Translations under genes and position numbers: made by a program
Shown here: in pieces, positions 45,542 through 55,259 of the stretch
Position numbering within the stretch: the stretch's first letter is position 1
Layout: every line of letters starts with the position of its first letter
Origin: JAWKZG01 sp041396125
Lineage (GTDB): Bacteria > Pseudomonadota > Gammaproteobacteria > Competibacterales > Competibacteraceae
Direction of reading: 5' to 3'
Assembly (NCBI GenBank): GCA_041396125.1
Contig: JAWKZG010000010.1
Location: 1 to 64,000 of the forward strand
DNA: 64,000 nt
The notes under the pieces: model-generated
Told to the model about the DNA's origin: nothing
Seen by the model: only the letters and a program-made list of their open reading frames with translations
Databases searched by the model: none

Positions 45542-46891
45542 ATGCCCGGCCAACGCGTTCTGACAAGCCGTATTGCCGTGCTGGGTGGCGGCCCGGCGGG
45601 TGGCACTGTAGCACTGGGCCTGGCACGGCTGGGTTACAGCGTTACCCTGGCCACCCGGCCCCGCCCTTTCGATGCACTCGAAGGCATCTCCGAGCGGGTG
45701 TTGGCAGGTCTGCGTGGTGCCGGATTCCAGCACGCTTTGCACGCCATACCAGAGCCCACGCCGCGCTATGCACACTGGAACGGCGTCAGCAATCAAGCTA
45801 ATACCGAGCGCCTGGTCCAGCGTGCAAGCCTGGATCGGGCTATTCAGCAGGATCTTGAGGCCGGTGGCGTCCAGGTTCTATCAGGCCGGGTTCAGCGGGT
45901 AAACCAATCGGAGCAAGGCTACCAGATCGATATCACTGGCAATGGTGCGGGCTGGCAGCTGAACGCCGAGGTATTGATAGAGGCGCGAGGCCGCCGCGCA
46001 CCTTCATCGGGTAGCGCCCGCCTGCATGGACCGGCAACTGTGTCCTTGCTGCAACGCTGGCAAGGCCCGCCGCTGCAGGACCGATCAGCTGTGCAGAGCT
46101 TCGCCGATGGCTGGGCCTGGATGGCTGCAAAAGCCGATGGTTATCGTTATCTGCAATTGACCCTGGATACTGAAAAGCAGTCACTACCGCCGCGCCAGGA
46201 ACTGGCGCGGCTTTGCTGGGAGCGACTGCAGCAACTGGAATCGGCACAAGTGTTCCTGGCAGGGGCACATCCTGCCGGCCCGGTAGTCGCCCGTGCCAGC
46301 ACCCCGCTGCTGAACCGCGAAGCTGTGGGTGAAAACTGGATTCGTGTCGGGGATGCCGCAATGGCGGTGGATCCGCTATCCGGCAACGGGATTTTTCAAT
46401 CGCTTTCCAGCGCACTGCTGGCACCGGTCGTGATCAATACCCTGTTGAATAAGCCGTCCCAAAAAGAGCTGGCGCAGGCTTTTTATAACCAGCGCCTGGA
46501 ACATTTATTTCTGCGCTTTGCCCGTCTCGGGCGGGATTTTTACCGCATGGAGGAACGCTGGCCCGAACGCGACTTCTGGTCGATTCGGGCCGCCTGGCCG
46601 GACAAGCGGCCAACGCACGCCGCGCCGGATTACAGTCCGCCCAGAGTGGAACAGCGCGCGGTAGTTTGCGACGGCTATATCGAAGCCCGGCCGGTCGTGA
46701 TCACCGCCGAGCAACCGCTGGGGGTATGGCAGGTCGCCGGCATCAAAATCGCACCGCTGGTGGAACAACTACGCCACCAACCGCTGAACAGGCAGGACAA
46801 TCCGGCAGCACAACTGCGCCGCCGCTGGCCGATGAGCGCCCGCCAGGCCGCTTACCTTGTCGACTGGCTACACCAGCACCGTCTGCTCTGA
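45542..46891 (+). CDS. FAD-dependent oxidoreductase, halogenase/QhpG-like
   Basis: Flavoprotein of 449 residues. It has the FAD-binding motif IAVLGGGPAGGTVALGLARL, a central FAD segment WIRVGDAAMAVDPLSGNGIF and the helical ending typical of tryptophan-halogenase-like or QhpG/LodB-type maturation flavoproteins. No quinone-cofactor peptide or dehydrogenase is seen nearby, so a maturation role is unsupported. It lies 27 bases after hmgA and may hydroxylate a related aromatic. The lysine residue diagnostic for halogenases could not be located by eye. Confidence 0.75.
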   Translation: MPGQRVLTSRIAVLGGGPAGGTVALGLARLGYSVTLATRPRPFDALEGISERVLAGLRGAGFQHALHAIPEPTPRYAHWNGVSNQANTERLVQRASLDRAIQQDLEAGGVQVLSGRVQRVNQSEQGYQIDITGNGAGWQLNAEVLIEARGRRAPSSGSARLHGPATVSLLQRWQGPPLQDRSAVQSFADGWAWMAAKADGYRYLQLTLDTEKQSLPPRQELARLCWERLQQLESAQVFLAGAHPAGPVVARASTPLLNREAVGENWIRVGDAAMAVDPLSGNGIFQSLSSALLAPVVINTLLNKPSQKELAQAFYNQRLEHLFLRFARLGRDFYRMEERWPERDFWSIRAAWPDKRPTHAAPDYSPPRVEQRAVVCDGYIEARPVVITAEQPLGVWQVAGIKIAPLVEQLRHQPLNRQDNPAAQLRRRWPMSARQAAYLVDWLHQHRLL

Positions 46892-46996
46892 AGCTTAAGC
46901 ACATCACCGGCTGAAATGGTGTGCAACACTGCGCTGTTGCACACCCTGCCAAACAATCGCGAAGAGTTTGTTTACACACACGTCATTTGTAGTTTG

Positions 46997-47026
46997 CCGT
47001 CATTCCCGCGCAGGCGGGAATCCAGC
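46997..47026. repeat. dRS3-like inverted repeat
   Basis: CCGTC followed by ATTCCCGCGCAGGCGGGAAT (47002-47021), a perfect ATTCCC-N8-GGGAAT palindrome between converging genes. It could fold as a hairpin at the ends of the hmgA-operon and pirin transcripts. Confidence 0.72.
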
Positions 47027-47070
47027 ATTTACAGGGTGTGCCCACGCAGTACGCTATATGAGCAGACGCA

Positions 47071-47772
47071 CTATGCGCCCATGTCGAACAGCAGTATTTC
47101 CGTGTCCGATGTACCGGTTAGCGTCAGGGTTTGTGGACCTTCGATAGCAACCCCATCGCCGGGGTATAAGGACTGCTCATTGATCACAGCACTGCCGCGT
47201 GCTACCTGCACCCAGCCTTTGCGTCCGGCTGCCAGTTCGTGTGAGACCGCCTCTCCGTCACTAAGCAAGGTCGCGTATAAGTCCACAGCCTGATGAATCG
47301 TCACGCTGCCGGCACGGCCATCGCGGGAACCGATCAGCTTCAGCTGTCCACGTTTGTCTTCGTTTGCAACCCTGATCTGCTCATAGCTTGGCTCCAGGCC
47401 TTTTTGCGCCGGCAAAATCCAGATCTGCAGAAAATGCACCGGCTCTGCATCCGAGGCATTGAACTCGCTATGGCGGACACCGGTTCCGGCACTCATGCGT
47501 TGTACATCCCCAGGACGCATAACGGATCCATTACCCAGACTGTCCTGATGTTCCAATGCACCGTCAAGTACATAGGAAATAATCTCCATATCCTGATGGC
47601 CATGAGTATCGAAGCCCTGACCAGGCTGTACCTGATCATCATTGATGACGCGCAACGGCCCGAAGCCCATAAATTTCGGGTCGTAATACTGGCCGAAGGA
47701 AAACGTATGGCGGCTGTTGAGCCAGCCCAGATTGGCGTGTCCGCGCGCTTCTGCAAGCCGAAGATGAAGCAT
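47071..47772 (-). CDS. Pirin-family bicupin protein
   Basis: Pirin-like protein of 233 residues. The conserved N-terminal pattern is present: LGWLNSRHTFSFGQYYDP, GFDTHGHQDMEIISYVLDG and RMSAGTGVRHSEFNAS, with the metal ligands His-x-His, His and Glu. The C-terminal cupin follows (VNVQ-like part HQAVDLYATLL). Pirins may act as quercetinases or redox sensors; the substrate is unknown here. AGGAG lies seven bases before the ATG. Divergent from the LysR gene at 47899, its probable regulator. Confidence 0.92.
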   Translation of the reverse strand: MLHLRLAEARGHANLGWLNSRHTFSFGQYYDPKFMGFGPLRVINDDQVQPGQGFDTHGHQDMEIISYVLDGALEHQDSLGNGSVMRPGDVQRMSAGTGVRHSEFNASDAEPVHFLQIWILPAQKGLEPSYEQIRVANEDKRGQLKLIGSRDGRAGSVTIHQAVDLYATLLSDGEAVSHELAAGRKGWVQVARGSAVINEQSLYPGDGVAIEGPQTLTLTGTSDTEILLFDMGA

Positions 47773-47898
47773 GATGGCTCTCCTGTAGGTAAGTAAGGAT
47801 TAAGAATGCGGGGTATTGTGCTACTGTTCAATATAGAAGACAATTACCATAATTAATTACATTATGTCTCCATTTTAGAGACAATAGGAAAATCTGGA

Positions 47899-48810
47899 AT
47901 GGACAAATTCGAAAGTCTTCGTGCGTTCACTAAAGTTGTTGAAGCGGGCGGTTTTGCGGCCGCCGCCCGAGAGATGGGTTTATCGCGCTCAGTCGTCAAT
48001 AAATATGTCCATCAGCTGGAACATCAGCTCGGTACGCAATTACTGCGACGCAGTACCCGGCAGGTCACGCCCACTGAAACGGGGCTGGCGTTCTATGCAC
48101 GCAGCCGACAGATTCTCAGCGAGCTGGACGAAGCGATCTCGGCTGTCACCGAATTGCAGGAAAAACCAACCGGCGAACTGCGGGTAAACGCGCCGATGTC
48201 CTTTGGCACACTGCATTTGGCAGAGCTGGCGGCGGACTATATGGCGACCTACCCGGACGTACATCTGGAACTGGTACTGAATGACCGTTTTATCGACCCT
48301 TTCGAGGAAGGCTTTGATGTTACGGTGCGACTGGGCAAAACACAGTATGCCAGTAGTTTAATCAGCCGCGAGATCGGGCCTGTTAAACGCGTATTATGCG
48401 CTTCCCCGGCCTATCTCAAAGACCATGGAGAACCCGCATCGCCGAAGGATTTGAAAAGCCATCGCTGCCTGCATTATGGTTATCTGGCCTCTGGTACCCA
48501 GTGGCGGCTGCATGGCCCGGAAGGCCCGCTTTCCGCCTCGATCAACTGCGTCATGTGGTCAAATAATGGTGAAGTGCTGAAATCCGCAGCGCTAAAACAC
48601 CAGGGTATCGCTTTGCTGCCGACCTTCATTGTCGGTGCGGCCCTGCAGAATGGCCAACTGCGAACTGTGTTGAACGACTTCGAGCCTGTCGATATCACCC
48701 TGTCTGCACTGTATCCGCGACACCGGCATCTGTCTGCCAAAGTGCGTTTATTTGTCGAGTTACTGGTACAGCGGTTTGGTGAGCGACCTTACTGGGATCT
48801 GGTGCAGTAG
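47899..48810 (+). CDS. LysR-type transcriptional regulator
   Basis: LysR regulator of 303 residues. The helix-turn-helix is in FTKVVEAGGFAAAAREMGLS followed by RSVVNKYVHQLEHQLGTQLL. The effector-binding domain (about 90-295) includes GELRVNAPMSFGTLHLAELA and HLELVLNDRFIDPFEEGFDV. AGGA precedes the ATG by eight bases. Divergent from the pirin gene, with 126 bases between them, an arrangement typical of LysR control of a neighbouring oxidoreductase. Confidence 0.93.
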   Translation: MDKFESLRAFTKVVEAGGFAAAAREMGLSRSVVNKYVHQLEHQLGTQLLRRSTRQVTPTETGLAFYARSRQILSELDEAISAVTELQEKPTGELRVNAPMSFGTLHLAELAADYMATYPDVHLELVLNDRFIDPFEEGFDVTVRLGKTQYASSLISREIGPVKRVLCASPAYLKDHGEPASPKDLKSHRCLHYGYLASGTQWRLHGPEGPLSASINCVMWSNNGEVLKSAALKHQGIALLPTFIVGAALQNGQLRTVLNDFEPVDITLSALYPRHRHLSAKVRLFVELLVQRFGERPYWDLVQ

Positions 48811-48933
48811 TGCAGCCAGGACACAGCGTTAGAGTCTATTCCAAAAACTCCATTTGAAACCGAAAAACAGAGCAGCTTGGACACGGTAACGGCACAATCA
48901 CTACTGCGCATTGCTGTCGATCAGAAATTTTTT

Positions 48934-50502
48934 TCAGCCTGCAGCTGTCACAATCTCGGCGTTGTCAATGCCGGCTACCTTGGCCAGCTGTCTCAGTCTT
49001 GCCTGCACTGCATCGCTGTCGGGCAGACCTTCAGGATTCAGCACGTGCAGCCGGACAGCATCCGCATCAATGCGTAGCTTCGCGTGCTCAAGGATTTCGG
49101 GCACACTGGCCGAAAACCGGTGACCGAGCAGCAGCACCCGACCGAGAATTTCTGCTCGCCGTATCTCGCTGGGCTGGAGCAGCGCATCGGCCGCCGCCTT
49201 GACCGGGCCTTTCACTTTGCCACCTTTAGCGCCAGCAGTGTGACCGCCAGAAAGGCCCGTTCGGGATGTGAAATACCAATATGGAATCGTGGTGAGCCGG
49301 AAAAAGGACCTTGGCGTGATCGCGCCAGGACATATCAGTGAGCGCACAGGCTGCCAGCCTGAGACGCCGGTCGGATTGGGTCTCGCCGGGAAACAGATCC
49401 TCGGTCCAGCGTCCCAGTGCGGCGCTGAATTCCGGCACCCGCGCCACCGGCAGACCAATGGCCGCAGCGCCTTCGAGCAGCGGATCGAGCAGGCGTTCCT
49501 CCTGATCGAGCTGCGTATAAAGCCAACCCTCGCGCAGCCCGTAGGCCGAGAAAATCACCCGCTCGGGCCGCAGTTTCCGCAGCACCCGTGACATGACCAG
49601 CGCCGATGCCGCCAGCGCATTGATCCGCCGACTGGGCACATCAGGCAATGCCGCGACCTGGTCGGGCGACATCCGTGCGATCTTCTTGGCCAGTGTCCGC
49701 GCCCCCAGAGGCGGCAATTTCATAGCCGTGTACGACGCTGATCGGCTTCTCGTTCATCGCGATATGAACCCGCGCCAGCGCCCGCCAGCCACCGCCGATC
49801 GCATAGAGCATGGGCTCGGTCAGAAGTGGCGGCAGGTTTTCCTGCAGGATCGTGTCGATCCGCTCCTTTGGCAAGGCCGATGCTGTCGGCCATCATCGCT
49901 TGCACCGGCAGCGCCCCAAGCGGCATGCTGGTCGACGCTCGCCCAGCGCGTCGCCGATCACTTCGGCAACTTCCAGACTGCCACCGCCGATACTGCCGAC
50001 CAGTCCTCTTGGCTGAAAAAAGCCCGAGATCACACCATGTGCGGTAAAGGCCGCCTCCTCCTCGCCGCTCAGGATGCGTGTTTCCAATCCGGTTGTTTCA
50101 CGAATGGCATCGACCAGCTCGATCCGTTCTTCGCCCAGCTTGCAGTTTCAGTCGCGATGACATCGACCTGTCGTGACATCCATCGCCCGGCGATAGCATG
50201 GCATGAAAGCGCCGGATAGCATAGATTGCGGCGTCGATCGCCTCACGTCGCAACCGAAGCCTTTGCTGTCCGGTGCTTGCACCGAGTGCGCAAAACGATT
50301 TCTCGTTAAAGCGCGGGAAGGGGGCGCGACTCAGATCATCATAGACACCAGCTGGATCGGTGCCCGAGCCGATATCAATACCAACGCCGTAATGGCTCTG
50401 CTTGCGGCCGAGCACGCGCGCCGTAGGCTTGATTCCTGATCTCGCGCGATCGGTATCCCGGCGCGCGGAAAGTCCGTAGGCCATATCATTCATTTTTAGC
50501 AT
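48934..50502 (-). pseudogene. Ppx/GppA-family exopolyphosphatase, frameshifted
   Basis: In successive minus-strand frames: GVGIDIGSGTDPAGVYDDLS (phosphate-binding N-terminus, correct frame GVIDIGSGTVRLVVYDDL), FNEKSFCALGA, ETRILSGEEEAAFTAHGVIS, LLTEPMLYAIGGGWRALARV and RPERVIFSAYGLREGWLYTQ. The last is the diagnostic Ppx/GppA pattern. The enzyme would degrade polyphosphate or pppGpp in the cytoplasm. At least five frame breaks over 1.5 kb. The start near 50502 is approximate. Confidence 0.75.
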
Positions 50503-50838
50503 GTGCCGGTGTCGATGACTCGCATTGCAGGCAGGCCGTTGTCCATCAGGCCTTTTTCCATGCTGTTGTCCAGCTTTTAAGGGTTACACTGCAAAACCTC
50601 AGCAGAGGGAAAATCACTTTGTAGTGGTAATCTCACTCGGCCCAACACACCACCAACCGGCTCACGAGGCATTCGAGTTTTTAATGATAATTAATAACTG
50701 TCGCGCCTGGCCTCGTACAGCTTAATTAATGCGTGTAGATGACAGCTCCATAGACCGGTGTTCAATCGCTTTATAGAGCAGATAAATAGTATGCACTGTA
50801 AAAATCTAATAGTTATTTTTAAGGGTATAGAGACGATA
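50503..50838. other. Intergenic region, no gene seen
   Basis: About 340 bases between the Ppx/GppA remnant (minus) and the metallopeptidase remnant (plus). It is AT-richer toward the right and should hold the two divergent promoters. No repeat, RNA gene or conserved frame is recognisable. Confidence 0.4.
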
Positions 50839-52720
50839 ATGAGATTCAAAAACTATATTTTTTTTTAGCCAGCATTAGTTTGCTAACTACTGCACCCTGT
50901 ATGGCAAAGGTCTTTTCGGGCGATGAATTACTGACCAAAACCATCCCGGTCAGCACAAAACAGGGAAAGCGTATATACGGGCAAGTGATGCAGTCGTCAG
51001 TATGGCCCATCAAATCAACATCGCGGCAGCGGGCGACACGGCTGGTAGCGAGATAGCCCGCCAATGTTCCGGCACTCTGAGGCGGATAACGATGATTAAA
51101 TAAAAAGTCAGGAGATTTGAGCTTATCTTCACTGGGCGGGTCTGGCAAGTACTGTTGTTCGGTTTACAAACTATCGATTGCATACCGGTTTATAAATCCC
51201 GCATTATTGTCACGCTGGACAAATCTTCCAAAGTCCGAAGAGGGTCAACGACGTCACTCCCAACCGTCAGTTTGCGTGTTCCAGTAATCAGCACGGTGCA
51301 GGTAAAACTGAAATCGCAATCGCTGGTTACAGGGGCTGGTAACGATGCACAAGTTGAATCCAGCCTGGTGTATTTTCCAGATCTGGAATCGGCTGATCAG
51401 ACGCTGCGCTTGATGCATAAAGTTCGTGTATTTTCCGGTCAGGATCCTATCGGTCACTGGGACGTTTTTGTTGATGCTGAAACCGGTAATATCGTCGCCA
51501 GTGAAAGTCTTCTGCATAATGCCAGTTTCAGCGTCGATGGTAACGGTATGGTATTTGACCCTGATCCGCTGTCGCCATGAGTCAATGATTCGGCAGACCC
51601 TGTTTACGAAAGATAGCGATAATCAGCCCTCAGCTTGATGCCGCGAGAAGCAGTGTGGTGTTGCCTGATATTACCTGGGATGGCTTGAATACCTATAGTC
51701 TGGTTAAACAACGCCGAGACGGGGATCACAGTTGCCCGACGGCTTATTTTCCCAAAGCACAGATTCAATTCAACTTCACCGTTTGATGCTATTTGAAGCG
51801 GTTAACCGCACTTCTACACACGACGATTCCGGGAAAGGCGGCTGCTTAGCATGTGATAGTAGCTTCCGTAAACCATTGATTTTATGCATCACCGCACAGG
51901 AAATTTACAAGCCAGCCATGGTACTCATAAGCACCTCGATAAGCAATTTTACTTTTTAGACTTGTGTGTAAGGAGATGGTTAACTGTTACTACCATCTTC
52001 AATTATATGATAATATCCAATAGCGAGTTGGTTCCAATATCACACCTTATCAGCAGGCACGGCGGTGTGCAATGATCCGCATGGGCCTGATGGTAACACA
52101 ACTCACTGGTACTGGAAATGGCAGAGTTGCTTTGGTGAAGGTGGTGTCGATGATGCCGAGGATGCGGATGTCATTATTCACGAGCTCGGCATGGCCTGCA
52201 TGATCAAGACTGCAGGCGGACTCTCCCAGTCAATGGGCTAAGCGAAGAATCTCGGCGATTTTCTGGCAAGTTCTTACCACGTAAACTGATAACGAAATAC
52301 CGCTTTGGACTCCCGGCAGATCCTGACTTCTACTCTGGATGCTCAGTTGGGATGGCCATAATGAATACCGGAATGGCCGAACAACAAGCAAGAATCATCC
52401 GGAAGGCGATCTGGTCATTGTGTTACGTCATATTGGTGAATTATGGTCGTCAACCATGATGCAGATCTGAAATGACCTGGCCGCGACAAAACCGAGCGCC
52501 GTGCCCATTGGGAAGGTCTGCGCACACAGGCCCCAGCACTAACCAGGAACAGACAGCACAAGCCGTGCTGGATGCCGCTGTTATGCTGGAGTACAGCGCC
52601 GTAGATATACAAACCATGCTGACTCATTTCTTTGGAACTGGGGCTACAATGTCAGTGCTATTGCCATTCTTGCAGACGGGTTCGGAGTAAGCGAAAATCC
52701 AAGCCGTAACTGTGCCCATA
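50839..52720 (+). pseudogene. Secreted zinc metallopeptidase, heavily frameshifted
   Basis: ATG at 50839 opens MRFKNYIFF and, after a break in a T9 run, a signal-like ASISLLTTAPCMAKVFSGDE. A propeptide segment is in one clean frame at 51155-51580: LVYFPDLESADQTLRLMHKV and IGHWDVFVDAETGNIVASES, as in FTP/PepSY prodomains. The catalytic segment follows as EDADVIIHELG (expected HExxH; the second His is lost after an indel), then GDFLASSYHVN. C-terminal pieces include AQAVLDAAVMLEYSAVDIQT. At least eight frame breaks. Likely a dead extracellular protease related to the thermolysin/fungalysin group. Confidence 0.6.
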
Positions 52721-52734
52721 ATGTCAGATTGTCG

Positions 52735-52758
52735 CCGCCGCTGCCAAAAAAGCGGCGG
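52735..52758. terminator. Convergent hairpin between metallopeptidase and Rpn remnants
   Basis: CCGCCGCT (52735-52742), eight-base loop, AGCGGCGG (52751-52758): a perfect 8-bp GC-rich stem at the meeting point of two converging genes. Neither side has a long T run, so termination is plausible but not certain. Confidence 0.4.
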
Positions 52759-52772
52759 ATGTTTCAATCGGC

Positions 52773-53828
52773 TCAGGAGGTGGCGAGTGTCCGAATGTGT
52801 GCCAGCAGCCCCGCCCCGCTGGAACAGCTTCAATAATCCATTCGCCGATTTGCGCCAGTTGTTCAGGATCGCGTGAAGTCGGATAGCAAACGGCCAGCTG
52901 TTGTGGTATCCATGTTATCGGCGTGGCTGCTGGCTGTTGCAGCAAGCGTGGCGCTCTTGTTCGAGTCCCTGTTCAAGGCCCTGTTCAAGGCCCTGTTCAA
53001 GGCCCCTGTTCGAGGCCCTGTTCGGAGGCCCTGCTCGAGGCCTTCCTTGCAAATCCTCCTTCGACGCCACCGTTCAGTCCACTCTTTCACACGTCGGCTA
53101 GCATCGTTTTTACCTCATCTAATTGCTGCAGTGGGGCAGTCGACACCTGGTAGTCGGCCTGGCAGTAATACCCGCACGATCCACTCGCTGAACGCACGCT
53201 GCCGAGCCTGCTTTCCTCGCTGCTGCCCAGCCATCTGATCAACGTCCAGCATACAGGCGGCAAATCAGCCGGTGTACGGCTGTTCTCCAGCTGAATCAGC
53301 GCCGCAACCAAATTGCGTTCACGCGGCAGTGGCAGACCAGCGTGATGCCGCCCCCACATCCAGCACAATAGCGCTGGCGCGGTTGAAATGCTGCCAGCGG
53401 CTCGTTGACCGGCGGTGATCAGTTCGTTGCTCGACCGCAGCTGTCCAGCGCGGTTCGCCATTATAAATGACCATCGGGCAATACCGGCGGAGCTGACCTT
53501 GAGGTCCGGCGCTTTGGTACGACAATATCTGATACAGTAAGCCGGTATAACCTGCAGCTCGGACGGCCATATAGGTCTCAACACTGGACTGAAATCTGCA
53601 GCATCAGCAGCGCACATACAGCCAGTTATCGCGAAACGGTCACCCGCCAAATCAAATCCTCGTGGCGCTGATGTAATTACCACTAACGAAACTCGTCAGG
53701 GGAGTTTCTCTAAGGTTTGAAAATCCAAACTCCTTGATCAAATCCAATCTCCGCCAACATAGCTAGTGCAGCAGGTCTTTAACCATCTGCGGGTACGAGA
53801 ACAGTAGTTTGTAGGCGGAATCATGCAT
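52773..53828 (-). pseudogene. Rpn-family nuclease (Transposase_31), frameshifted
   Basis: ATG at 53828: MHDSAYKLLFSYPQMVKDLL, the conserved start of Rpn/Transposase_31 proteins (PD-(D/E)XK recombination-promoting nucleases). Later pieces: MVIYNGEPRWTAA, NLVAALIQLENSRTPADLPP, IRWLGSSEESRLGSVRSA and ADYQVSTAPLQQLDEVKTML. Then comes a run that reads Gly-Leu-Glu-Gln in one frame and Ala-Leu-Asn-Arg in another, and finally IGEWIIEAVPA and a tail ending HIRTLATS. At least five frame breaks. The Glu/Gln-rich run before the C-terminus is typical of the family. Confidence 0.75.
52957..53042. repeat. 12-bp minisatellite inside the Rpn remnant
   Basis: About seven tandem copies of CTGTTCAAGGCC (with variants CTGTTCGAGGCC and CTGCTCGAGGCC). 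On the minus strand each unit encodes Gly-Leu-Glu-Gln in the intended frame. One unit carries an extra C (about 53005) and one an extra G, shifting the frame. Confidence 0.85.
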
Positions 53829-53839
53829 CGTGAGAGTAC

Positions 53840-54735
53840 AACCTTATTTGTTGAGCGCCAGAGTGTTAACGACCGAGTAGCAGGCGCTCAAATCGGCACA
53901 TATAACTCGCCTTTCTGTTTACACCATGCCGAGTCGCACAGCCCTGTTCATGCCGGGAAAGCACATGTTCCAGCCCAGCCACGTCATCGTCATCAGTACC
54001 AACCGTGTCGCGGTGAAGTTTTCTTTGATACGTTCCGGGACGGCTGGATTTTGGAATCACCACCACGTCTTGACGCAACAGCCAGGCCAGCAATACAATC
54101 TGAGCGGTTGTGGCCTGGTGGCGTTCGGCAAATCGCCGGTGGTGTGCTGTGGGTTAAAAGCCGGATTCAGCATAATACGCCATCAGCGGCACATCATGCT
54201 CCTTGGGCACCAGGGCAGCACTGCCCAGTCAGCCTCACGTCAGACCAATGTAGAGCACCGCTGGCACCCAAATGTTCCGATGCCAAGTTCAGCAACTTCC
54301 TGCAAATCATCGTAATCAAAGCCGCTGACACCGAAATCGCGGATTTTTCCGGCATCACGCAGTCTGGCGTTCTGAACGTTTCGGCCAGCGAATGCTGCGC
54401 CAGTGCAGCAGTGATAAAGATCGATGACGTCAGTGCCCGGTCGGCGCAGGCTGTGCCTTCGCAGGCATCGACTGCCCCGCGGGAAGCACAGCGGATAGAC
54501 TTTGCTGACAATAACGGCATCGGCGCGGCGCCCCTGAATGGCTTCACCGATGACCCCGGCACCGCCCTCGCCGTACATCTCGGCAGTGTCGATAAGCTGT
54601 ATGCCCAGATCCAGGGCGTAACGCAGCGCGTCGGCTTCGGACCGCTGGCGCTGACTGCACGTTCGCCCATATGCCAGGTGCAATGGAGCCCAAATGCCGG
54701 CATATCCGACACCGGCAGGCAATAAATGTACGCTG
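53840..54735 (-). pseudogene. Aldo/keto reductase, frameshifted
   Basis: Minus-strand pieces: TWHMGERAV, SEADALRYALDLGIQLIDTA followed by EMYGEGGAG (catalytic Asp and Tyr of the DTAxxYG motif), GRRADAVIVSKVYP (catalytic Lys), LGTDVIDLYHW (catalytic His position), then DAGKIRDFGVSGFDYDDLQE. The order matches aldo/keto reductases of the DkgA/YeaE type. At least five frame breaks, and the C-terminal third (53.84-54.2 kb) is hard to follow. Confidence 0.75.
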
Positions 54736-54797
54736 ATTATTGATTCCTTAATTTCCGGCGCAAAAGCATAACTGCCGTTACGCCGTGATTTTGACTT

Positions 54798-54820
54798 ATT
54801 CCCGCTGCCGGCGCGGGAAT
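54798..54820. repeat. dRS3-like inverted repeat, variant centre
   Basis: ATTCCC, eleven bases, GGGAAT followed by GACGAATT. Same arms and flank (GGGAATGACG) as the other copies, with a longer centre. Confidence 0.55.
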
Positions 54821-54895
54821 GACGAATTGGCAATGGAAATGACGGGTGCGATTTGCGCGACAGCAATAAACAATGTGGCTTTATGCGCTATTGTA

Positions 54896-55245
54896 TTAAG
54901 TCACAGTGTGGTCGCCACCCCAGAATGATGATCACCATGCCAAGCAGTGTGATGCCTGCACCCAGCCAGTCCAGCGCGGACAGTTTCACGCCGTCCACAA
55001 GCCTGTTTCAGACCAGCAGTCACAACGTAAATGCTCCATAAGCGGTGATACACTCTGGCCACCGGTCGCCGATGCAGCGTTAGCATTACAACAGTGCCAG
55101 ACTGGCCGCCGCCGGAACTAGACAACCAGATCGACCCGTCTTTTCGCAGCCATAAATACGGCAGAAACAGCCGGTAATTTCAGCCGCCAGCGCCGTTGCC
55201 GTAAACAGCCCGATCGTTTTCAGTAAACCACACCGTTTGTTCCAT
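54896..55245 (-). pseudogene. YnfA-family (UPF0060) membrane protein, frameshifted
   Basis: ATG at 55245 (MEQTVWF). Correct frames give TIGLFTATALAAEITGCF, PYLWLRKDGSIWL, LTLHP-like VMLTLHRRP, YHRLWSIYVVTAG and DWLGAGITLLGMVIIILGW. This matches the four-helix YnfA family of small membrane proteins. At least four frame breaks in 350 bases. Function of the family is not well defined. Confidence 0.65.
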
Positions 55246-55259
55246 TAGCGGATAAATGC

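Noticed and set aside
48877..49077. Short plus-strand frames after the LysR gene
   Set aside because: Overlap the Ppx/GppA remnant on the other strand and match no family I know.
50846..51148. 100-codon minus-strand frame
   Set aside because: Opposite the metallopeptidase leader and propeptide, which make better sense on the plus strand.
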